DNA of 64,000 nucleotides from Candidatus Litorirhabdus singularis (lineage in GTDB: Bacteria > Pseudomonadota > Gammaproteobacteria > Pseudomonadales > Halieaceae), in assembly GCF_026262625.1 (NCBI RefSeq), contig NZ_SHNN01000001.1, forward strand, positions 496,001 to 560,000, in the 5' to 3' direction. The translations under genes and the position numbers were made by a program. This document shows positions 36,361 to 45,412 of the stretch, piece by piece. Under the pieces are notes generated by a model. The model made no database searches. It saw only the letters and a program-made list of their open reading frames with translations, and had not been told where the DNA came from. How positions within the stretch are numbered: position 1 is the stretch's first letter; each line of letters begins with the position of its first letter.

Positions 36361-36368
36361 GCAGGCCA
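36347..36368. terminator. perfect 10-base inverted repeat across the SDR stop codon
   Basis: TGGCCTGCTC, two bases, then GAGCAGGCCA. It lies between the SDR and the convergent RND adaptor gene. A 10-base GC-rich stem here could act as a two-way terminator, but there is no T run on either side. Confidence 0.4.
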
Positions 36369-36407
36369 GACATTACCCTGGCGATACCCACTGTGGGGAG
36401 CCGGAAG

Positions 36408-37481
36408 TTAAGGCTCCTGTAATAGCGTCCGCGGCGGCGGACGCAACAGATCGCCTTCATCAAGTCCGGCCAACACCTGCACCATACCCGCTTGGCTCGG
36501 CCCCAGTTTGACGAAGCGACGCTCAGCAACCCCATCGCGCTCTACCCAAACCAGGTTCAACTGCCCCAAACTGGCAACCCGCTCTAGCGGGATCCGAATT
36601 TGCTGTTCTGAACCGGCAGGGATTTCCAGCCGGGCATACATCCCGGGCAGCATCTGCGCATCGTATTCCAGACGTGCCTTGATCAGGAAAGAGCGTGAGC
36701 CGGGTTCAGCGGCAGGAACCAATTCTTCAATCTCGGCGGCAACCGTCCGGCTCAAGGACGGAATCTCCACCCTCATCGCCTGCCCGGCCAGCAGCGTCAA
36801 CGCCAAGCGCTCACGCACGTGTGCTTCCACCCGCAAGGACATCGGGTTGTATAGCGAAAGCAGCTTGATGCCTGGCACAGCGGTGTCGCCCGGCTCAGCA
36901 AAGCGATCGATCACGCGACCGCTGATTGGCGCCCTGATCTCGGCATAGCTCAATGCGGTTTCCGCCTCCTGCAACACCTGCTGCGCCGCCGCCTGATCGG
37001 CCAGTAAGGCATCGCGATTAGCCAGCGCCCTGTCAAGATCTGCTTGCGCAATCAGCCCCTGCTGGCGCAAGGATGTAGCGCGCTCGTAGTTCTTGGTCGC
37101 CTCGGTCAGGCGCGCCTCAGCGGCCTTGATGGATTCCAGCGCCTGCGCGGTACGAGAGCGTAAATCCGACTGCTCCAACGATATCAACACCTGTCCGCGC
37201 TCAACCATATCGCCAGAGCGCACCTCAATATTCTCGATGCGAGCCAGAATCCGCGAGGATATATCAGTGGACTGACGCGCCTCCAGGGTCGCCGGCACGG
37301 ATTCTGTCAGACTCACTGACTGTGACTCTACGCGCCATAAGTCACTGGTGCTGGCTGACGTTAGGGCAACCGTTGCGGGCTCTATGCGCGAGCTGAACAA
37401 CCCGGCCATCCACAACACCACCAGCAACAATAGCGCGATGGCAAGCACCGGCACTATCCAGTTTGCAACTCGTTTAGCCAT
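36408..37481 (-). CDS. RND efflux periplasmic adaptor (HlyD/AcrA family)
   Basis: About 357 residues from ATG 37481. A single N-terminal helix (about 8-27) anchors it. A lipoyl-like domain split by a long coiled coil (about 70-165) follows, with the typical AEIRAPISGRVIDR and the beta-barrel segment after it. It links the inner-membrane RND pump to an outer-membrane channel. Its start overlaps the end of the pump gene by eight bases. No TolC-like gene is present nearby. Confidence 0.92.
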   Translation of the reverse strand: MAKRVANWIVPVLAIALLLLVVLWMAGLFSSRIEPATVALTSASTSDLWRVESQSVSLTESVPATLEARQSTDISSRILARIENIEVRSGDMVERGQVLISLEQSDLRSRTAQALESIKAAEARLTEATKNYERATSLRQQGLIAQADLDRALANRDALLADQAAAQQVLQEAETALSYAEIRAPISGRVIDRFAEPGDTAVPGIKLLSLYNPMSLRVEAHVRERLALTLLAGQAMRVEIPSLSRTVAAEIEELVPAAEPGSRSFLIKARLEYDAQMLPGMYARLEIPAGSEQQIRIPLERVASLGQLNLVWVERDGVAERRFVKLGPSQAGMVQVLAGLDEGDLLRPPPRTLLQEP

Positions 37482-40400
37482 GGCCGATAACCTCCTGCTC
37501 GGACTCATCAAACACCAGTTGATACACCACGGGTATGACCAGCAGCGTGAACAGGGTTGAAGAGAAAATACCAAAAATAATTGCCAGCGCCAGACCACTG
37601 AACACCGGATCCAGAATGATCACCAGATTGCCCAGCATCGTGGTGCCAGCGGTCAGCAAAACCGGGCGCATACGTACCATGCCCGCCTGCAACAGCGCGT
37701 CGCGTAGCGCCAGTCCTCGCGCTCGGGCCTGACCGATAAACTCGACCAGTATCAGTGAATTACGCACCACAATACCGGCCAGGGCAATCATGCCAATCAT
37801 GGCTGTGGCGGTGAACAGTATTGGCTCCGGAGCTCCTGCCACCTCGCGCTCGCCAATCTGGTTCAACAACCAGAAGCCAGGCATGATGCCAATAATGGTC
37901 AATGGAATCGCCGACATGATAATGCCCGACAACGCGGCCGAGCCGGTCTGGATTCGTAATACGGCATAGATGGCCACCAGCGCAAAGGCAAATGCCAAGC
38001 CCATATCGCGAAAAACCCGCACGGTTATGTGCCACTCACCTTCCCCGGTCCACACCACCTCAATGGTTTCGGGCAGACTCCAACCATCGCCCCCACCCGG
38101 ATTCAGAAACGAACGCGAGCGCCAGTCGTTGGCACTGGCGGGCGTCTCATCGCGGTCTGCGACCACATCGGCTATCACCTCAGCGGGAGTGCGTCCGGAT
38201 AACTCTGCAGTAACGTAGACAACCGGGCGCAGGTCCTTATGCAGTATGACCGGGTCGACGGCCTGATACTCAAACCTGCCCAGCTCACCCACAGCGACCA
38301 GCGGTTGCGGCGCCGCGTCTATGCCGCCGCGACTACTTTGCTGCACAATACCGGCGCGCCCCTTGACCATAAGCGCCTGCAGATCAGTAACACTGGCACG
38401 CTGATGGGGCGGCAGTTTTAATTCAATGGGCAACGGCTGCGCCTCATCCACCAGGTTGAGGTAGCCGGCCACGTAGCCCTGATTGGCGATAGCGAGATTG
38501 AGATTGATATCTTCGGTGGCAATACCCGATAAGGCGGCCTTTTGCTTGTCCGCCACAAACCGCAGTCGCCGCTGCTGCGCTACTTCCACCGAAGAATCTA
38601 CGTCAACTACGTGGGCTTCACGCGCCAGACGATCGCGCAGCTGCAGCGCAGCAGCGCTAAGCTCCGCGTAGGAGGACAATTCATCACCATAAACTTCGGC
38701 CACCAGCGTGCTCATCACCGGCGGCCCGGGTGGCGCCTCCACGACTTTAACGCTGACGCCGTTTTGATTGAGCGGTGCCAGCAGCTCACGCATGCGCAGC
38801 ACAATCGCATGCGACTGATGCCGGCGCTCGCCCTTGGCGGCCAGAGTGATACGAAGATCGGCCAGGTGTGGCTGCTGACGCGCGTAGTACTGGCGCACCA
38901 TGCCATTGAAGTCGATGGGCGAAGGCTGCCCCGCAAACACAGCGACGGCACGCAGCTCTGGCAACTGTAATAGTACATTCGTCACTTGCTGTGATTTGGC
39001 GGCGGTAGCTTCCAGCGTCGTGCCTTCGGGCATATCAATGACAACCTGGACTTCATTCTTGTTGTCAAACGGCAGCAGCTTCAGCGGCACCAGACGTAGC
39101 AGCGGCAGCAATGCCGCCATAATAAACATCACCATGACTAATGCCAGCAGCAACCAGCTGCGACGCCGGTCGCCCAATACGGCACCGAGCAGGCGGGTGT
39201 AATAGCCTGCCAGCGCGCCTTCGCCGGCGCCTTCAGTTTGCGGCGGTTGTGCTGTCGGGCCGGTTGCAGAATCGCCGGTCGATTGAATAGTCGGCTTCAG
39301 CAATTTACTTGCCAGCCACGGCGTCACCATAAACGCCACCACGGTACTGGCAATGACACTGAGCGGAACATTGAACGCCATGGGCGCCATGTACGGCCCC
39401 ATCATGCCGGTTATAAATGCCAGCGGCACAAAGGCCAATACGATGGTCAGCGTGGACATCAGCAATGGCACACGGATCTCTGCCATGGCATCAACAATAC
39501 GATCTTTGGTATCGCCTGCACCGGTGCGCAACTGGCGCTCAATATTGTCGACTCCGGTGATCGGGTCATCTACCACCAGACCCAGCGAGAGAATGAGCGC
39601 AAACAATGTCACCCGGTTGATGGTGTAGCCAAAGTACATATCCAGCGCCAGGGTAGCCCCGTAGCAAATAGGAACTGCCAACCCCACCACCAGCGCTGGA
39701 CGCCAGCCGAGGAAAACACCGATAAAAACAACGACAGTGAATATCGCGAACGCCAGGCTCAGGCTCAGGTTGTTGACCTTGGCGTTGGCGGTTTCGCCGT
39801 AATCCCGGAGAACTTCTACATGTATCTCTGGCGGCAGTAACTCGGCGCGCATGAGTTCCAGGGAGCGGTGGACCTGACTAGCAACGGCTACAGCGTTGCT
39901 GCCCCTCTGTTTGGCCACGCTAATGCTCACCATAGGATGCTGGCCGGGGTCACTGGCGTACCCGGGATGACCGGGCGCTAGACTCAACCACGTGTAGTTA
40001 TCGGGTTCGGCAGGGCCGTCAACGACCATCGCCACTTCTTGCAGGTAGACCGGCACCCCATCCACGACGTTAACCACCAAAGCGGCAAGCTCATCTGCTG
40101 ATTGCAAAAAGTCGCCACTTTCGAGCTGGATCGACTCATTACCCAATGACCAGTCTCCGGCACTTTGCAGGCGGTTTGACAGTTGCAGGGCGGAGACAAT
40201 ATCGGTGGCTGTGGTCTTGCGCGCAGCCAGGCTTTCGGGGCGCAGCAAAATCTGCATCAATCGCGGTCTGCCGCCACTCACATTGACCTCGGAGGCCAGC
40301 GGTATGCGCTGTAGCACCGTGGAGATTTCGTCTGCAATTCGGCGCAGGGCAAAATCGTCGTAGCGCGCCGGGGTATCACTCCACAGCCCCAACAGGAGAA

Positions 40401-40821
40401 TCGGCACGTCGTCCACTTCTACCGGACGCATCATCCAATCGCTGACCACGCCAGGTACTTTATCGCGATTTGAATTCAGCTTGTTGTAAGCGTTGAGAAT
40501 AGAGTCCTCGCGATCCTCCCCCACATAAAAACGCAGAGTCACCACTGCCTGTCCACGCGATGATGCCGAATAAACATGCTCGACACCCGGGATTTGCGCG
40601 AGCAACTTTTCCAGCGGCACCACCACCTGACGCTCGACCTGACGCGGACTCAAGCCGGGCGCTGTTACCAGCACATCAACCATTGGCACCACAATCTGCG
40701 GCTCTTCTTCACGCGGCGTAAATTGCAGCGCCAGCAAGCCCGCAATCAGGGCAACCAAAAAGATAATCTTTGGAAACGCTCCCTCAAGCCCTGAACGGAC
40801 CAAACGATCCAGCGGGTTCAT
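37474..40821 (-). CDS. RND efflux transporter permease
   Basis: A 1115-residue inner-membrane pump of the AcrB/HAE1 superfamily. It has an N-terminal helix, two large periplasmic loops and two sets of membrane helices. The proton-relay helix reads GLVVDDPITGVDNI, with the paired Asp. A linker of about 30 residues (STGDSATGPTAQPPQTEGAG) sits between helices 6 and 7. The gene lies 15 bases after an ArsR-type repressor gene and overlaps the adaptor gene. Substrate is unknown; the regulator hints at sulfur or redox stress. Confidence 0.95.
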   Translation of the reverse strand: MNPLDRLVRSGLEGAFPKIIFLVALIAGLLALQFTPREEEPQIVVPMVDVLVTAPGLSPRQVERQVVVPLEKLLAQIPGVEHVYSASSRGQAVVTLRFYVGEDREDSILNAYNKLNSNRDKVPGVVSDWMMRPVEVDDVPILLLGLWSDTPARYDDFALRRIADEISTVLQRIPLASEVNVSGGRPRLMQILLRPESLAARKTTATDIVSALQLSNRLQSAGDWSLGNESIQLESGDFLQSADELAALVVNVVDGVPVYLQEVAMVVDGPAEPDNYTWLSLAPGHPGYASDPGQHPMVSISVAKQRGSNAVAVASQVHRSLELMRAELLPPEIHVEVLRDYGETANAKVNNLSLSLAFAIFTVVVFIGVFLGWRPALVVGLAVPICYGATLALDMYFGYTINRVTLFALILSLGLVVDDPITGVDNIERQLRTGAGDTKDRIVDAMAEIRVPLLMSTLTIVLAFVPLAFITGMMGPYMAPMAFNVPLSVIASTVVAFMVTPWLASKLLKPTIQSTGDSATGPTAQPPQTEGAGEGALAGYYTRLLGAVLGDRRRSWLLLALVMVMFIMAALLPLLRLVPLKLLPFDNKNEVQVVIDMPEGTTLEATAAKSQQVTNVLLQLPELRAVAVFAGQPSPIDFNGMVRQYYARQQPHLADLRITLAAKGERRHQSHAIVLRMRELLAPLNQNGVSVKVVEAPPGPPVMSTLVAEVYGDELSSYAELSAAALQLRDRLAREAHVVDVDSSVEVAQQRRLRFVADKQKAALSGIATEDINLNLAIANQGYVAGYLNLVDEAQPLPIELKLPPHQRASVTDLQALMVKGRAGIVQQSSRGGIDAAPQPLVAVGELGRFEYQAVDPVILHKDLRPVVYVTAELSGRTPAEVIADVVADRDETPASANDWRSRSFLNPGGGDGWSLPETIEVVWTGEGEWHITVRVFRDMGLAFAFALVAIYAVLRIQTGSAALSGIIMSAIPLTIIGIMPGFWLLNQIGEREVAGAPEPILFTATAMIGMIALAGIVVRNSLILVEFIGQARARGLALRDALLQAGMVRMRPVLLTAGTTMLGNLVIILDPVFSGLALAIIFGIFSSTLFTLLVIPVVYQLVFDESEQEVIGHG

Positions 40822-40836
40822 GCGCAGAGCACTCCC

Positions 40837-41136
40837 TCAGTCACAAAAAATGTCGTACAGCACATGCAGCACTCTCTCTACTCTGGCATCTGCCAGGCGA
40901 TAAAAAATGGACTGCGACTCGCGCCGCGTAGCCACCAGGCCCGCCTCGCGCAATACAGACAAGTGCTGCGATAGTGCAGACTGCGACAAAGGCACCCGCG
41001 CATTGAGATCTCCAACGGACATCTCCTCTTCAAGTAGCACACACAAAATCATCAGGCGTTTGCTGTTCCCCAATAACTTGAGGAACTGTTCTGCTTCCTT
41101 GGAGCGCTCCGCCATTTTCTCTGGTTCTATTTGCAT
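40837..41136 (-). CDS. ArsR/SmtB family repressor, SqrR/BigR (persulfide sensor) type
   Basis: A 99-residue winged-helix repressor (SQSALSQHLSVLREAGLVATRR recognition region, residues ~51-72). It has just two Cys, C32 in MILCVLLEE and C98 in DIFCD. Their spacing of 66 residues equals that of the reactive Cys pair of SqrR (41/107) and BigR (42/108), which form a polysulfide bridge and release DNA. It shares the minus-strand operon with the RND pump and is divergent from a rhodanese gene. Sulfide or persulfide sensing is therefore the best guess. Confidence 0.85.
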   Translation of the reverse strand: MQIEPEKMAERSKEAEQFLKLLGNSKRLMILCVLLEEEMSVGDLNARVPLSQSALSQHLSVLREAGLVATRRESQSIFYRLADARVERVLHVLYDIFCD

Positions 41137-41193
41137 TATCTGTTCGCTAGTCCGCAGCGGGACCGCACGCCTGATTGGAAATTACCTGAAGTA

Positions 41194-41217
41194 TAGACTT
41201 AATATTAGTTTTGTCTA
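41194..41217. promoter_or_regulatory. inverted repeat, candidate ArsR operator
   Basis: TAGAC, 14 bases, GTCTA; extended by one mismatch to seven bases per arm. It overlaps the -35 of the rhodanese promoter and lies between the divergent repressor-pump operon and the rhodanese gene, where an ArsR dimer would be expected. A second short palindrome, ATTC-TTT-GAAT, is at 41250-41260. Confidence 0.4.
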
Positions 41218-41239
41218 CATTAGAGTTTACTTATATAAA
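41211..41239 (+). promoter_or_regulatory. sigma70-type promoter of the rhodanese gene
   Basis: TTGTCT (41211-41216), a 17-base gap and TATAAA (41234-41239). Predicted start is near 41246, leaving a ~50-base leader with GAGGAG before the ATG at 41296. Confidence 0.55.
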
Positions 41240-41295
41240 TGATTAAACTATTCTTTGAATCAAGTCTCACCGAAACACCCTGAGGAGAAACCAGC

Positions 41296-41667
41296 ATGCT
41301 CAAAACTATTCCAGAACTCGTTGCCGAAGCCAGCGACGGTCTACGCTGTATTAGCGCGGAAGAGGCATTCCGGGAATGTGGTGGCAATAGCGGCCACGTG
41401 ATAGACGTGCGCGAGCCCGGCGAAGTTGACCTGCATCCGGTTTCGGGGTCACTGCATATCCCTCGCGGTGTGCTGGAAATGAAAGTGCTTGAATTAAGCC
41501 AGGACCCACAGACGCCAATTTACATTCACTGTGCCTCGGGCGTCCGAGCCAGACTGGCAGCAGCGCAGCTCATGCATATGGGTTTCACTCAAGTGGCGGC
41601 TATCAGTTGTAACATTGAGCAGGTTAAAGCGGCCTGCGATAATCAGTCTGCCGCTGCCAAGGGTTAA
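41296..41667 (+). CDS. single-domain rhodanese
   Basis: A 123-residue rhodanese. The aspartate loop VIDVREPGE and the active-site loop IHCASGVRA (Cys in CxxGxR form) are intact. It should carry and transfer sulfane sulfur as a Cys persulfide in the cytoplasm. It is divergent from the SqrR/BigR-type repressor, a pairing known from sulfide-oxidation loci. GAGGAG lies nine bases before the start. Its last four bases overlap the convergent Rieske gene. Confidence 0.93.
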   Translation: MLKTIPELVAEASDGLRCISAEEAFRECGGNSGHVIDVREPGEVDLHPVSGSLHIPRGVLEMKVLELSQDPQTPIYIHCASGVRARLAAAQLMHMGFTQVAAISCNIEQVKAACDNQSAAAKG

Positions 41668-42464
41668 GCGCCGGCGACGACCATACCGTCGCGTATAGAA
41701 AGCACGGGCGCAGCCGGCAGCCGGCAACGCGCCCCTACGGGACTTAGGCAATCGCCCGAACGGCGGTCAAATTGGTAGCCATGCCAGGGACAGCTCAGCA
41801 CGTCCGGGTTAGTCAAATCCGTTGCCAGCGGACCCAGCAGGTGCGGACAAATCGTGGGTACGGCAAGCAGCTGCGAGTCACGCTCGATCAGCTCAAATTC
41901 CTGGCGCCGCCACTGAAACCGAAACGGTAAACGCTGGGCTACGGCGGCCTCGGTGCCCAGCACAACCTGCGCATCTGCCGAGCGCCTTTCGTCCAGACGG
42001 CGCTGCCGCTCCCGCATCATTGCTTCATCCTCGTCCCACAGCTGCTGGTATACGTCGCGGTAGATTTGCCCCATGCCATCGACTTGATCCGCCGCCACAT
42101 CAGCCACCAGAAACTCGACCTCTACAGCCGTTGCATCACCCTGAGAACGCAACCCCGTCCAAATCTCCGAAAACTGTTTACCATGGCTGTAGGTTCGAGC
42201 AACGTAGCGATCCGACATAACACACAGCTCAATATGCCCGACATGCTCAGCATCGGACCAGCAGCGCCAACCCCATGCACCCGCCTCGTCCAACTCACTA
42301 AAACTGAACGAGGTATCATGCAGGTGAGGCAAGTGCTCCCAGTCCAGCACATTCTCCCAAACCCGCTCTATGCTTGCGCCTACCAGACGCGTATAGGTAG
42401 CCACAGAAACCAACTCAAGACCATTGGGATTGCGATTCAGTGGGTCAGCTTGCAGCGCAGACAT
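41664..42464 (-). CDS. SRPBCC-Rieske fusion protein (reverse domain order)
   Basis: A 266-residue protein. Residues ~20-150 look like an SRPBCC hydrophobic-pocket domain (YTRLVGASIERVWENVLDWEH start). After a charged helix (~145-165), residues ~180-266 form a Rieske domain with C206-P-H208 and C225-PW-H228, all four [2Fe-2S] ligands present. Aromatic-ring Rieske oxygenases have the opposite order. The SRPBCC half shows no clear 2-His-1-carboxylate iron site, so it may bind rather than oxidise its ligand. It follows the BVMO gene by 45 bases. Confidence 0.82.
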   Translation of the reverse strand: MSALQADPLNRNPNGLELVSVATYTRLVGASIERVWENVLDWEHLPHLHDTSFSFSELDEAGAWGWRCWSDAEHVGHIELCVMSDRYVARTYSHGKQFSEIWTGLRSQGDATAVEVEFLVADVAADQVDGMGQIYRDVYQQLWDEDEAMMRERQRRLDERRSADAQVVLGTEAAVAQRLPFRFQWRRQEFELIERDSQLLAVPTICPHLLGPLATDLTNPDVLSCPWHGYQFDRRSGDCLSPVGARCRLPAAPVLSIRDGMVVAGA

Positions 42465-42509
42465 AGATAAGCATCCATCATCGAAGTACTTGTAAGATAA
42501 GCCAGCATA

Positions 42510-44471
42510 TCATTCGCCGGCAGCCACTCCGGTAAGATTAAGTTGAGCTGCACCACTCCACTCAAAGTCATCCAGCTGCAGATGCCGCGTCATCTGCCAG
42601 TAATCCACGATGCGCCAGGGCAGCAGTGAGAATACGCGCCCGCCGGCGTTACGATAATAACTCTGTAATTTCGGGTGGCTCCAAATCAGCTGCTCGTGTT
42701 CGGCATCGACGCGGGCCACAAAGTCCGCCTGCACGTCAGCAAGCACCTCCATGCTGCCCGCATTGCTGTTGAACAATGTCAGCAGGCAATCGACAATATA
42801 ACGCGCCTGAACCTCGGCCTGAAACATCGCGCTACCGCCGTGACCCAGACCGGTGCTAGGTCCCATCATACAAAACAGGTTGGGGAACCCGGCAACGGTA
42901 ATACCCAGATGTGCGGTGGGGTTGTCGTGCGCCCACTCGGCGGCCAATTGCCGGCTATCGCGCCCGGTTATATTGAGTCGCGCCGCCATTTTTCCTACCT
43001 GAAAGCCGGTCGCCAAAATCACCACGTCAAACTTCTCAACACCACCTGCCGCGGTTGCAATACCACGCGGATGAACCGCGCTGATAGGGTCTGTTTGCAG
43101 GGTCACATTAGACTCCAGCAAAGTATCAAACCAGCCATTGTCCAACAGTATGCGCTTTCCGTAAGGCGGGTAATCAGGCACGCATTTATCCAGCAGGTCA
43201 CTGCGACCCGCCAGTTTCTGCTCTATATGCGCCAACATTTCTTCACGATGTCGATCATTAATCCTGTTCATCGACCGCTGCGGATGTGACCACTGCGGGT
43301 CTTTGCGCAAATACGGTAACAAGCCGTCACCATAGCGCCAGAACATAGTGAAGCGCAGCCAGGCGGCATAAAACGGCACGTGATCCAGCAAAGTGCGGGC
43401 GGCCTCGTTTATGCTTTCGTGGTAGCGCGGAATAGGTCTGGCCCATTGCGGGGTGCGCTGGAAGATAGTGAGGTGCTCAACCTCGCCAGCAATCGTTGGC
43501 ACTATCTGCATAGCGGATGCGCCGGTACCGACAACCGCTACGCGCTTGCCGGACAGCTCAAGTCCAGCGGGCCAACGCGAGCTATGAAATAGCGGACCGT
43601 CAAAATCTTCCAGTCCCTCAATGGAGGGTAGCGCTGGTAAGTTGAGTTGTCCTACGGCGCTTACCAAAGCACGAGCCCGCAGCGTTTCGCGACCCTGCTG
43701 ACCACTGACAGTAACGTGCCAGCACTGCTCAGACTCTTCCCAAACAGCCCCCTCGATCGTGCTACTGAAACGGATATGCGGATACAGCCCATTGTTCTGC
43801 GCGGTGAGTTGCAGATAATCCTGTATATCCGCTCGCGGCGAGAAAAAACTGCTCCAGGCGAAGCGCGGCCCAAACGAGTAAGAGTAGGCATGATTGGGCG
43901 TATCAACACCGCAGCCGGGATAGACATTCTCCCACCAGGTGCCTCCGACCTCAGTATTCTTGTCGAGAATTTGAAATTCAATGCCCGCTTCCAGCAAAAA
44001 CTTGCCCAGGGCAATTCCACTAACACCGGCGCCGACAATAATCACGGGCAGCAGTTCGCCCGTTAGCGGAGTTCGCAGCGGGGGCAGTTCACGCAAGAGA
44101 GGCTCAAAACCCATTTGCTCCAGCATCATAGGTGCGTACTCGGCCGGCACTTCCTCGCCGAGGCAAACGCTCATCATCCGCTGCAACAGAGTCTCATCAG
44201 GACGGCTAATTGCCGGCGATATTGCTGCAGCGGTTAGCAGTTCCAACGCCGCCGCCCGCACCTCCTGTTGCAACTGCGGACTAAAGCCGGCGTCCTCATC
44301 AGCAATCAGGCGCACATCACGCCTCGGCCGATACGGCTCCTGCAGCCAACGCTCTTCGCCACTGAGGTGATACATCACCATCAATAACACCCGCAAATCT
44401 GCCGCCGCCAATGCAGCAGTCAGCTGTTCACGCGTCAGCTTATCTATCTCTCCCACTGTGCCGACCTCCAT
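42510..44471 (-). CDS. Baeyer-Villiger monooxygenase (HAPMO-like)
   Basis: A 653-residue flavoprotein. Two Rossmann motifs, GAGVSG at 147-152 and VVGTGASAMQIV, bracket the BVMO fingerprint FxGxxxHxxxWP, here FDGPLFHSSRWP. It should use FAD, NADPH and oxygen to turn a ketone into an ester or lactone. About 140 extra N-terminal residues precede the first motif, as in 4-hydroxyacetophenone monooxygenase (640 residues). It heads a two-gene minus-strand unit with the SRPBCC-Rieske protein. Substrate unknown. Confidence 0.93.
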   Translation of the reverse strand: MEVGTVGEIDKLTREQLTAALAAADLRVLLMVMYHLSGEERWLQEPYRPRRDVRLIADEDAGFSPQLQQEVRAAALELLTAAAISPAISRPDETLLQRMMSVCLGEEVPAEYAPMMLEQMGFEPLLRELPPLRTPLTGELLPVIIVGAGVSGIALGKFLLEAGIEFQILDKNTEVGGTWWENVYPGCGVDTPNHAYSYSFGPRFAWSSFFSPRADIQDYLQLTAQNNGLYPHIRFSSTIEGAVWEESEQCWHVTVSGQQGRETLRARALVSAVGQLNLPALPSIEGLEDFDGPLFHSSRWPAGLELSGKRVAVVGTGASAMQIVPTIAGEVEHLTIFQRTPQWARPIPRYHESINEAARTLLDHVPFYAAWLRFTMFWRYGDGLLPYLRKDPQWSHPQRSMNRINDRHREEMLAHIEQKLAGRSDLLDKCVPDYPPYGKRILLDNGWFDTLLESNVTLQTDPISAVHPRGIATAAGGVEKFDVVILATGFQVGKMAARLNITGRDSRQLAAEWAHDNPTAHLGITVAGFPNLFCMMGPSTGLGHGGSAMFQAEVQARYIVDCLLTLFNSNAGSMEVLADVQADFVARVDAEHEQLIWSHPKLQSYYRNAGGRVFSLLPWRIVDYWQMTRHLQLDDFEWSGAAQLNLTGVAAGE

Positions 44472-44558
44472 AACGCCCTACGCCACAACATTGCAGCCTA
44501 AAGCCAGTATCGCACAGCATGGGAAGCCTCGGCACTCACGGGAATGGCAAAGAACCAC

Positions 44559-44595
44559 AAAAAAAAGCGCCTTCCCCCGATTGGGGGAAGGCGCT
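44559..44595 (-). terminator. rho-independent terminator of the peroxiredoxin gene
   Basis: A perfect 13-base stem (AGCGCCTTCCCCC/GGGGGAAGGCGCT) with a four-base loop is followed on the minus strand by eight T. It lies 49 bases past the peroxiredoxin stop. This is the clearest intrinsic terminator in the window. Confidence 0.95.
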
Positions 44596-44643
44596 GGAAA
44601 GATCACTTGAACGCGATCTGAGCAGCGTTCTAAAGCAGCAAAA

Positions 44644-45216
44644 TTAGCCTACAAAGGCCTTGCGCGGCTCACTGACGCCTTGAGCGTCGGTGCCCTTCAG
44701 ATAGGCCAACATAGTGTCGGCATCTGACACTTCAAAGGGGTCGGTCGGGCAGAGATCGCCAAAATCTTGCTCAGCAAACATCTTTTCGATAGTGCCGTCG
44801 TTAACCAGCATCGAATAACGCCAGGAGCGCATGCCAAAGCCAATGTTAGACTTGTCTACCAGCATACCCATCTTCCGAGTGAATTCGCCGTTGCCATCAG
44901 GCAGCAGGAATACATTCTCGTTGCCCTGCTCTTTGCCCCACTTGAACATCACAAACGCATCATTGACTGACACACAGACTATCGCGTCTACACCTTGCTC
45001 CTGAAACTCCGCATAGAGCTCCTCGTAGCGAGGCAGATGGTTTGAAGAACAAGTCGGCGTAAATGCACCCGGTAGTGAAAATACCACCACCTTCTTACCA
45101 GCAAAAATGTCTTGGCTGGTCAGATCCTGCCAACGGTAAGGATTATCTCCACCAACGGACTCATCTCGAACCCGAGTGTTAAAGACGACGTCCGGAATAC
45201 GGTTATTAACTATCAT
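44644..45216 (-). CDS. peroxiredoxin (Prx5 type)
   Basis: A 190-residue thiol peroxidase. The active-site loop is PGAFTPTCS with the peroxidatic Cys, and a distant DLCPTD supplies a possible resolving Cys. This is the atypical Prx5/AhpC-TSA layout without a fused glutaredoxin. ATG 45216 follows AAGGAG and is preferred to an upstream start at 45252. It reduces peroxides in the cytoplasm. It is monocistronic, with its own promoter and terminator. Confidence 0.95.
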   Translation of the reverse strand: MIVNNRIPDVVFNTRVRDESVGGDNPYRWQDLTSQDIFAGKKVVVFSLPGAFTPTCSSNHLPRYEELYAEFQEQGVDAIVCVSVNDAFVMFKWGKEQGNENVFLLPDGNGEFTRKMGMLVDKSNIGFGMRSWRYSMLVNDGTIEKMFAEQDFGDLCPTDPFEVSDADTMLAYLKGTDAQGVSEPRKAFVG

Positions 45217-45252
45217 GGCAACTCCTTGGTTACTGTAGGTTTCAGGCGGCAT

Positions 45253-45258
45253 ACTATA
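45253..45258 (-). promoter_or_regulatory. candidate -10 box of the peroxiredoxin gene
   Basis: On the minus strand TATAGT lies 37 bases before the start codon, behind an AT-rich stretch. The -35 is poorly defined. Confidence 0.35.
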
Positions 45259-45361
45259 GACATTTATTAAATCGGTAAAATGAATTAAATAGGAATTATT
45301 GATCGCTTTAATTGATCAAAAGATGCGACCGATAGTACCGGTTCTGCACCCAAAATAGCGG

Positions 45362-45370
45362 TGCTATAAT
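45362..45370 (+). promoter_or_regulatory. extended -10 promoter of the ion channel gene
   Basis: TGCTATAAT is a perfect extended -10. A weak -35 (TTCTGC, 45342-45347) is at 17 bases. It lies 42 bases before the channel start codon. Confidence 0.6.
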
Positions 45371-45412
45371 CGCGCGCCGCCCATAATGGGCCATTCACAA
45401 ACAGAGGATCAG

